Of a DNA stretch of 5,185 bases, positions 1-5,185 are shown piece by piece. The notes under the pieces were generated by a model. It did not search any database, was not told the DNA's origin, and saw only the letters and a list, made by a program, of their open reading frames with translations. The DNA comes from JBHGBB01 sp041946755 (GTDB taxonomy: Bacteria; UBP4; UBA4092; JAOAEQ01). The DNA is taken from NCBI GenBank assembly GCA_041946755.1, contig JBHGBB010000237.1, positions 1 through 5,185 on the forward strand, in the 5' to 3' direction. How positions within the stretch are numbered: position 1 is the stretch's first letter; each line of letters starts with the position of its first letter. The position numbers were made by a program, and so were the translations under genes.

Positions 1-2153
1 ACCGAAACTCCCAGATCGGCGGCTTTCGCCCGATCGATATAAACTCGTACTTCCGGCTTTCCGCTTTCGTAATCGGTATCAAGATCGACAAATCCGGGCA
101 TTTGTTTTATCTCGTCAAGAATCTGATTAGATATCTTTTGCAGTTCGACTAAATCCGGACCGCGAATATTAAACTGGACTGCTGCCGCTCGCATTCCGCC
201 ACCCATATGTTCGGCGTCTTCTACCGAAATTTTAACACTATTCTGGATAGTGAATTGTTTCCGAATCGCTTGCATAATATCCTGTTGTGTTCTTTTTCGC
301 TGCTTAGTATCAGTCAGTTTAACGAAAATAGTTCCTTGGTCGACCCGTTCCTGTTCGCCACCGCCGATAGTCGTGAACAGATATTTCACTTCCGGAAACT
401 GTTTTACCTGGTCTTCGATTTTCTGGATGATTCGTTCGGTTTCGGCTAACGATGAACCAATCGGCGCTTTGATTACGATATTAAATTCGCCACGGTCATA
501 TGCCGGTTCAAATTCTTTTCCAATAAAAGAGCTCAAACCCAGGCTACCAATAAAAATAACAAACGCTAGTAATATTACCAACTTCCGATGCGATAATGCA
601 TAGTGTAAAAGTTTACGATAATTCGTATCTAACGAATCGAAGAATTTCTCTAAGGCTAAAAATGCTTTTCCATGTTGGGTGACCATTTTTAGGTATCGCG
701 AACTCAGCATTGGGGTTAAGGTAAATGATACGAATAAGGAGACCAATACCGCGAAGGTTACTGTTAACCCAAACTCATAGAAGAACCGGCCGACGATTCC
801 GCGCATAAATGCTACCGGTACAAACACGGCCACAATCGAAAAGGTGGTTGCCATAACCGCAAGTCCGATTTCATTGGTTCCGAAACTGGCGGCTTCTTTC
901 TGTCCCATGCCTTCTTCCCGATGACGGAAGATGTTTTCGAGCACAACAATGGCATCGTCAATCAGCATTCCGACCGATAGGGATAATCCCAACAGGGTCA
1001 TCATGTTAAGGGTAAATCCCATAGCTTTGATAAACGAAAACGTTGCGATAATCGAAGTCGGAATCGCTACGGCTGAAATTAATGTAGTCCGGATATTCCG
1101 CAAGAAGAGGAATACTATAGCAATAGCTAGAAGTCCACCAAAGATGATATCAAACCGGATATCGCGTATAGAATCCTCAGTATAAGTCGACATATCCTGC
1201 GCGATTTCCATATGCATCCCTTGCGGAAGCGACTTCTGGATTTTCTCAATTTCAGCTTTAACCTTATGGGCAACCTGAACCATATTGGTTCCGGATTGGC
1301 GGCGGATGAGTAACGATACCGCCCGTTGTGCATTGAGGGTCGACAAACTCCGTTCATCTTCTTCGCCGTCTTCTACGGTTCCAATATCTTTTAATTTAAT
1401 TGGTAATCCATTGCGGTAGGTGACCACTAAATCATTAAACGCTGCGGGGGTTTCGAATTCCCCTTTGGTTTTAACCACTAATTCCCGGAGATCATTTTCT
1501 ATTCTCCCGCCGGGGATATCGATATTTTCAGAACCGATTGCCATGACCACTTCCGGTGCCGAAAGGTTATATGCTTGCATTTTATTGGTATCCAACCAAA
1601 CCCGAATCTGTCGGTCTCTTCCTCCAACGATCTTAACGCCACCGACTCCGATAATCTGTTGGATTCGTTCTTTAACCACTTTATCTGCGAATCGGGTTAA
1701 TTCTTTAACCGACTTATCTCCGGATAATGCGAGCCCGATAATTGGAGATGATTGTAAATCGAGTTTATCGACAATCGGCGCTTCAACATCTTTCGGTAAA
1801 TCCGCCCGAACACTGGCGACTTTATCTCGAACATCCTGGGCGACGACGTCAACATTCTTTTCCAATTCGAATTCGATAAAAACCTGACTGACCCCTTCAG
1901 AGCTACTCGATCGCAAGGTCTTGATTCCGTTTAAGGTATTAACCGACTCTTCAATAACATCAGTTACCCTGGTTTCCATGGTTTCTGGGTCAGCACCGGG
2001 TAACAGGGTGGTAACAGTAATAATCGGGAAATCGACATTAGGGAATAGATCGATCCCGATGAGTTGTAAGGAAACCAGACCGAATATAATCATGGCTAAA
2101 ATTACCATGGTGATGAATACCGGTCGATTGATAGATACTTCAGCTAGTTTCAT
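1..2153 (-). CDS. RND-family efflux pump, inner-membrane permease (AcrB/HAE1 type), 3' end outside window
   Basis: This is a proton-driven inner-membrane pump subunit, the engine of a tripartite efflux complex. The frame is open from an ATG at 2153 to base 1, giving 717 codons without a stop; the family is usually 1020-1050 residues, so about 300 C-terminal residues are missing. Visible order: TM1 about 10-30 after the typical INRPVF start; GIDLFPNVDFP at 33-43; first periplasmic porter region about 40-330; TM2-TM6 about 333-482; TM7 about 524-543; second porter region from about 545. TM4 carries GMLIDDAIVVLENIF, whose D399 and D400 match the proton-relay aspartates D407/D408 of AcrB. TM6 ends in the family-like FTLTPMLSSRYL. 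The partner relay lysine of TM10 lies beyond the window. An in-frame TAG at 2190-2192 limits upstream starts; the only alternative is a TTG four codons earlier. No good Shine-Dalgarno precedes the ATG. Drug versus metal substrate cannot be proven, but no CusA-type methionine features were noticed and HAE1 similarity is strong. Confidence 0.95.
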   Translation of the reverse strand, partial: MKLAEVSINRPVFITMVILAMIIFGLVSLQLIGIDLFPNVDFPIITVTTLLPGADPETMETRVTDVIEESVNTLNGIKTLRSSSSEGVSQVFIEFELEKNVDVVAQDVRDKVASVRADLPKDVEAPIVDKLDLQSSPIIGLALSGDKSVKELTRFADKVVKERIQQIIGVGGVKIVGGRDRQIRVWLDTNKMQAYNLSAPEVVMAIGSENIDIPGGRIENDLRELVVKTKGEFETPAAFNDLVVTYRNGLPIKLKDIGTVEDGEEDERSLSTLNAQRAVSLLIRRQSGTNMVQVAHKVKAEIEKIQKSLPQGMHMEIAQDMSTYTEDSIRDIRFDIIFGGLLAIAIVFLFLRNIRTTLISAVAIPTSIIATFSFIKAMGFTLNMMTLLGLSLSVGMLIDDAIVVLENIFRHREEGMGQKEAASFGTNEIGLAVMATTFSIVAVFVPVAFMRGIVGRFFYEFGLTVTFAVLVSLFVSFTLTPMLSSRYLKMVTQHGKAFLALEKFFDSLDTNYRKLLHYALSHRKLVILLAFVIFIGSLGLSSFIGKEFEPAYDRGEFNIVIKAPIGSSLAETERIIQKIEDQVKQFPEVKYLFTTIGGGEQERVDQGTIFVKLTDTKQRKRTQQDIMQAIRKQFTIQNSVKISVEDAEHMGGGMRAAAVQFNIRGPDLVELQKISNQILDEIKQMPGFVDLDTDYESGKPEVRVYIDRAKAADLGVS

Positions 2154-2166
2154 ATTTAAAACCAAC

Positions 2167-2245
2167 TTAAGAACGAAAGGACGAAAGAACTAAAAAACAT
2201 ATTGGTTATTAGTGTTCTTACGTTCCTTCGTTCTTCCGTTCTTCC
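2167..2245 (-). repeat. Inverted array of an 8-base repeat forming a long hairpin before the pump gene
   Basis: On the minus strand, four consecutive octamers occupy 2245-2214: GGAAGAAC, GGAAGAAC, GAAGGAAC, GTAAGAAC. On the plus strand, three consecutive octamers of the same consensus (GNAAGRAC) occupy 2167-2190: TTAAGAAC, GAAAGGAC, GAAAGAAC, the first being degenerate. The blocks face each other across a 23-base AT-rich spacer (2191-2213). The 22-base arms 2169-2190 and 2214-2235 match at 19 positions. In minus-strand RNA this gives 19 Watson-Crick pairs, one G-U pair and two mismatches. The hairpin base ends 15 bases before the pump ATG. There is no proper U-run after the stem, so it is not a typical intrinsic terminator. 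The repeat is seen directly; a role in RNA stability, attenuation or translation control, or an origin as a dispersed genomic repeat, is inference. Confidence 0.8.
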
Positions 2246-2285
2246 GTTAAAATTAAGGTTACACTTTGAGTTTTGAACTTTAGAT

Positions 2286-3521
2286 TTATATCTTTACCTT
2301 GGTATTGTCGGTTAATCGTTCCGCACCACGAGTTACCACCGCCGCACCCACATTTAGGCCTTGTCCAATAACCACTTTTTCTCCTTGAATTAACGTAACT
2401 GTAACCGGAGTGCGTTTTGCTAGATTATCCGATACCATATAAACGAAATCAGTTTTTCCATCCGGCGATTTCTGCAGTGCCGGCCGCGGAATGACAATTG
2501 CGTTTTTAAAGGTATTCAATAATATTTCCGCATCAATAAACATTCCCGATTTAACCAATCCTTTCGGATTATCGACCATAACCTCGATTTTGAATGACCG
2601 ATTATCCGCTTCAACTGCGGGTGATACCAGAGATACTTTCCCGATAACCGTTCCATCGGTCGGTAACTTGATTGATACCGATTGTCCAACTTTAATTTGA
2701 CTGGCATCTTCTTGCGGAATCCGTAGCACCGCTTTCATCGGCGTTATGGTTTCTACCCGGAACACTGAAACCCCTGGCATTACCATCTCACCGACATCAT
2801 GATGTTTCTGAGTAACAACACCATTCATCGGACTTTTTATTTTGGTTTTATCCAGTTGGTCTTTTACCAAGGCTACCGTAGCTTTTGCCTGCTCATATCC
2901 GGCTTCTGCAGCCTGTTTATCTTCTTTCCGGGCACCTTCTTCCGCGAGTTTAAGATTCTCGCTCGCGGTTTTATATTGCGCTTCAGCAACTTTGACCTGA
3001 ACCGTCATACTATCTACTTCTTGTTTGGTAGCCACACCAGCCTTGAACAGATTTTCAGTTCTCGCTAAATCGGTTTTGACTTGATTTAGAGTCACTAATG
3101 CTTGTTGAACTGCTTGTTTTGCGATCTCTAATTCTTGCGGACGAACTCCGGTTCGCGCTTTATCCCAATTCGCTTCCGCCAGCTTTAATGCTGCTAATGC
3201 TTGATCATATTGTGCCGATAAGGAAGCATCATCAAGCAGCACCAATACCTGTCCTTTTTTAACATTACTTCCTTCTTGGACCATCAACTTAACGATCTTC
3301 CCGGCTACGTCCGGGCCAACTTCGGAAGAACTTATTGGTTCAATAGCGCCACTTGCCTGATATAACTGTTGAAAATCCTGTTGTTCCGCTTGGGTTACTT
3401 CGACATGTACCGCAGTCGCATCCGGATTGACCGCTGCAGTTTCCTTTTTCCCACATCCGGAAATGATAAATACGAAAACAAGTATCGGTAAGATAATGAA
3501 TCCAATTTTATTTAATCGCAT
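2286..3521 (-). CDS. RND efflux periplasmic adaptor, lipoprotein (HlyD/AcrA-type membrane fusion protein)
   Basis: This periplasmic adaptor joins the pump to the outer-membrane channel. I start it at the ATG at 3521 (411 residues) because AAAGGA sits six bases upstream. An in-frame ATG at 3536 would add five residues and has only a weak GGA before it. A hydrophobic signal ends in the lipobox ISGC, with the acylated cysteine at residue 23, so the protein is lipid-anchored. First lipoyl half-motif about 65-103 (VAGKIVKLMVQEGSNVKKGQ); alpha-hairpin about 103-225; second lipoyl half about 226-255 (KIKSPMNGVVTQ); beta-barrel about 260-338; membrane-proximal domain to the end. The hairpin tip has R154, L158, T165 and D170, matching the channel-binding RxxxL...S...D pattern with Thr in place of Ser. 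The hairpin contains two related segments beginning GVRPQE and GARKED. It lies between the channel and pump genes, as expected for one assembled complex. Confidence 0.95.
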   Translation of the reverse strand: MRLNKIGFIILPILVFVFIISGCGKKETAAVNPDATAVHVEVTQAEQQDFQQLYQASGAIEPISSSEVGPDVAGKIVKLMVQEGSNVKKGQVLVLLDDASLSAQYDQALAALKLAEANWDKARTGVRPQELEIAKQAVQQALVTLNQVKTDLARTENLFKAGVATKQEVDSMTVQVKVAEAQYKTASENLKLAEEGARKEDKQAAEAGYEQAKATVALVKDQLDKTKIKSPMNGVVTQKHHDVGEMVMPGVSVFRVETITPMKAVLRIPQEDASQIKVGQSVSIKLPTDGTVIGKVSLVSPAVEADNRSFKIEVMVDNPKGLVKSGMFIDAEILLNTFKNAIVIPRPALQKSPDGKTDFVYMVSDNLAKRTPVTVTLIQGEKVVIGQGLNVGAAVVTRGAERLTDNTKVKI

Positions 3522-3527
3522 AATTAA

Positions 3528-3533
3528 TCCTTT
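3528..3533 (-). promoter_or_regulatory. Ribosome binding site deciding the adaptor start
   Basis: The minus-strand sequence AAAGGA is followed by six bases (TTAATT) and then the ATG at 3521. This supports 3521 over the ATG at 3536, whose first three codons (ATGAAAGGA) contain the site itself. It is the only clear Shine-Dalgarno sequence before any of the three complete gene starts in the window. Confidence 0.65.
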
Positions 3534-3590
3534 CATATAAAATCCAAATTCTTGATTCCAATTATCGGTTGAGTGTTAACTGTTGAAATC

Positions 3591-4889
3591 TCAGGGTAAA
3601 GCCGTGGTTCCAATCGCCAATTTCAGTTTAGCAATGGCTACCTGGTAATCATGTTCTGCTTGCGCGAAATTGGTCTGTGCGGTAGTTAATGCCAATTGCG
3701 CATCAGAGACATCCAAGGTAGTTGCGCGCCCATTTTCGAAACTGATTTTTGCCATGGATAATGACCGTTCCGCTAACTTTACTGCTTCCAACGCTGAAGC
3801 GATGAGTGTTGATGCTTCTTTAATCTGTAAACAGGTTTGTTTTACATCAACCTGGGCAAATAACAATCCTTTTTCATATGCCGCCTGGGTTTGCGCCAGA
3901 CCGCTTTTCGCTCCACGAATCTGGGATGCGGTTCTGAAACCATCGAATATCGGCCATTGTAACGATAAACCGGTATACCAGCTGCCAACCCAATCATCAG
4001 GAGTAGGACCAAACTTAACTAATTGATCGGTATAATTCGCTACCAAATAAAGATTCGGTCGATATCCGGCTTTATAATATTTGAGTTGTACCTCGGCAAT
4101 TTGTTTCGATTGATTTAATATCCGCAAGTCCGGCCGATACTGTTGTGCCACCTGCCAGGCAGAATCGCTGGAAGGAAGATAATCCGTATAACTGAGTTTG
4201 CCGATAAAGGTAATCGGTTGTTCCGGTGCGATGTTCAGAATAGCATTCAGATTCTGTTTGGCTAATACCAACTGATTATTCGCAGCAATCAGTCCCGGCT
4301 GCAGGTTTGCTACCCGGACTTTTGCACGCAGCATTTCGAATTCGCTCCCGGTTCCCTGTTCATATCGCAATTGGGCGGTGTGTAGGTGCGATTCGGCGAT
4401 ATCGATAGCTTGTCGATTTACCGTAATCAATTCTTGCGCTAACAGGACATCATAAAACGCTTGCGTTACCTGGAAGGTTACCGTTTGTTTCGCTAGTTCC
4501 AGTTTCGATTCTGCTAACTGAACATAAATTTTTGCGCCTCGGAGTGCGTTATCGACCCGACCGAAAGTACTTAATGCCTGGCTGAATGAAACGATCGCGC
4601 TGTATTGTTCGCTCCGAACGGTATCTCCGCTATATGCGGTATTATAATTATCGACATGAGTTGCATCCGCTTCGAAATTTACCTGCGGTAATGCGGCAGA
4701 CCGGGCTTCACCGACAGTCGCTTTTGCCTTATCCACGTCTTTAACGGCAGTTACTACATCCTGGTTCCGGCTTAATGATAACTCGACCGCCTGTTCAACA
4801 GTAAGCGAGGCAGGGAGTTCGGTTTGTGGTTGAGCGATAGAACCGACACTACAGATTAAACACAATATTAATCCTAGTTTAAGTTTCAT
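3591..4889 (-). CDS. TolC-family outer-membrane efflux channel
   Basis: This is the outer-membrane exit duct of the efflux complex; TolC-type proteins work as trimers with a beta-barrel and a long periplasmic alpha-barrel. It has 432 residues, normal for the family. A signal peptide spans about 1-19 (MKLKLGLILCLICSVG), with probable cleavage after SIA; the cysteines lack a proper lipobox, so it does not look like a NodT-type lipoprotein. The two outer-membrane efflux repeats are visible. The first, about 30-220, runs from SLTVEQAVELSLSRN through YEQGTGSEFEMLRAK. The second, about 245-428, runs from YRPDLRILNQSKQIAE through WPIFDGFRTASQIRGAK and FENGRATTLDVSDAQLAL. YEQGTGSEFEM (176-186) and FENGRATTLDV (384-394) occupy matching places in the two halves. 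Barrel strands probably lie near 68-105 and 278-315. The ATG at 4889 has no evident Shine-Dalgarno. It precedes the adaptor gene by about 70 bases. Confidence 0.95.
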   Translation of the reverse strand: MKLKLGLILCLICSVGSIAQPQTELPASLTVEQAVELSLSRNQDVVTAVKDVDKAKATVGEARSAALPQVNFEADATHVDNYNTAYSGDTVRSEQYSAIVSFSQALSTFGRVDNALRGAKIYVQLAESKLELAKQTVTFQVTQAFYDVLLAQELITVNRQAIDIAESHLHTAQLRYEQGTGSEFEMLRAKVRVANLQPGLIAANNQLVLAKQNLNAILNIAPEQPITFIGKLSYTDYLPSSDSAWQVAQQYRPDLRILNQSKQIAEVQLKYYKAGYRPNLYLVANYTDQLVKFGPTPDDWVGSWYTGLSLQWPIFDGFRTASQIRGAKSGLAQTQAAYEKGLLFAQVDVKQTCLQIKEASTLIASALEAVKLAERSLSMAKISFENGRATTLDVSDAQLALTTAQTNFAQAEHDYQVAIAKLKLAIGTTALP

Positions 4890-4969
4890 AGATGGTTTAA
4901 TATAACGAATGCAAGTTAGTATCGCGAGGCTTTTTCGCGGTAATTCGAGCTATTCGATATATAGATAAT
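4890..4969 (-). other. Gap between regulator and channel genes with weak dyad sequences
   Basis: This 80-base AT-rich gap separates the regulator stop from the channel start. It contains a small perfect inverted repeat, CGCGA (4923-4927) and TCGCG (4935-4939) with a 7-base loop, too short and without a T-run for a terminator. It also has an imperfect AT-rich dyad at 4952-4969 (12 of 18 positions symmetric). MarR proteins bind dyads of about this size, so it could be an internal operator, but AT-rich dyads arise easily by chance. No convincing -35/-10 pair was found. Confidence 0.25.
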
Positions 4970-5185
4970 TTAGCTTTTATTTGAGTTTCGTTTAAGCCTT
5001 GCCATCTCGATAATTTTTTCGATGATACCAAGCAAGGTTAACCGGTCTTCTTCATTCAGGTTTCCAAAAATCGCCTGCAAGTCCTTCTGTCGATGGGTAT
5101 TGGCTTGAGTGATCAGCGAGGTTCCTTTTTTAGTTAGCTGAACTCTTACCAATCGTCGGTCGGATTCATCCCGTAAATCGGTAAT
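4970..5185 (-). CDS. MarR-family transcriptional regulator, C-terminal 71 residues (5' end outside window)
   Basis: This is the end of a dimeric winged-helix DNA-binding regulator. The frame is open from the window edge to a TAA at 4970-4972, giving 71 residues; whole MarR proteins are about 140-160, so roughly half is missing. The first residues, ITDLRDESDRRLVRVQLTKKG, resemble the MarR wing, where a D-R-D/x-x-D-R-R pattern is followed by hydrophobic strand residues and LTxxG. The remainder, with FGNLNEEDRLTLLGIIEKII, matches the C-terminal dimerisation helix region, where LSxEExxxLxxLLxKL is usual. The protein ends in a basic tail. A TTG-initiated reading from 5152 is possible but would drop part of the wing, so the gene continues upstream. 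Standing first in a co-directional efflux cluster suggests it is the local, probably ligand-released repressor; that role is inferred from position and family habit. Confidence 0.88.
   Translation of the reverse strand: MTDLRDESDRRLVRVQLTKKGTSLITQANTHRQKDLQAIFGNLNEEDRLTLLGIIEKIIEMARLKRNSNKS

Noticed and set aside
250..603. 117-codon open frame on the plus strand, plus an overlapping 80-codon frame at 207-449
   Set aside because: Both are opposite the second porter region of the pump and show no family resemblance. Two overlapping shadow frames in the same place argue for composition effects.
1420..1887. 155-codon open frame on the plus strand
   Set aside because: It lies wholly opposite the pump gene, whose minus-strand frame carries clear RND motifs. 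The translation is Ser/Thr-rich, low in recognisable domains, and typical of an antisense shadow.
2169..2235. Intrinsic terminator between adaptor and pump genes
   Set aside because: The stem is long but not GC-rich, the loop is large, and only a short TTTT follows after several other bases. Termination here would also split an evidently functional efflux unit.
2167..2245. CRISPR array
   Set aside because: The units are 8 bases, directly adjacent without spacers, and inverted between blocks. No cas genes are present.
2516..2707. 63-codon minus-strand frame inside the adaptor gene, and a similar 76-codon frame at 1127-1357 inside the pump gene
   Set aside because: Each is on the same strand but out of frame with a well-supported gene and has a biased, Arg-rich composition.
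3670..4026. 118-codon open frame on the plus strand
   Set aside because: It is antisense to the conserved second half of the TolC-type channel, with no ribosome binding site or domain evidence.
4970..5152. A complete 60-residue protein starting at the TTG at 5152
   Set aside because: The frame continues upstream to the window edge with ITDLRDESDRR, which belongs to the MarR wing, so this is the tail of a longer gene.

Overview
The window reads almost entirely on the minus strand. It holds one tripartite drug-efflux locus of a Gram-negative-type (two-membrane) bacterium. In transcription order, right to left, it contains the tail of a MarR-family regulator, a TolC-type outer-membrane channel, a lipoprotein periplasmic adaptor (HlyD/AcrA type), and the first two thirds of an RND inner-membrane pump that runs off base 1. 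All four genes point the same way with gaps of about 70 to 130 bases, so they probably form one operon. The organism cannot be named. The outer-membrane factor and the lipobox adaptor require a didermal cell, and base composition by eye is moderate, somewhat AT-rich.

Layout: 4970-5185 marR-like 3' end (start outside the window); 4890-4969 gap with weak dyads; 3591-4889 outer-membrane channel; 3522-3590 gap carrying the only clear Shine-Dalgarno sequence in the window; 2286-3521 adaptor; 2154-2285 gap with an inverted array of an 8-base repeat; 1-2153 pump, codons 1-717 of an expected 1020-1050. No stretch over 300 bases lacks a gene.

How the genes work together: the pump uses the proton gradient to move substrate from the inner membrane or periplasm. 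The adaptor, tethered by lipid to the inner membrane, clasps pump and channel, and the channel opens to the outside. The MarR-type repressor would sense a ligand and release the operon. The substrate cannot be read from the sequence.

The genes are ordinary members of known families with no frameshifts, and I see no undescribed protein system. The least explained feature is the octamer-repeat hairpin immediately before the pump gene.
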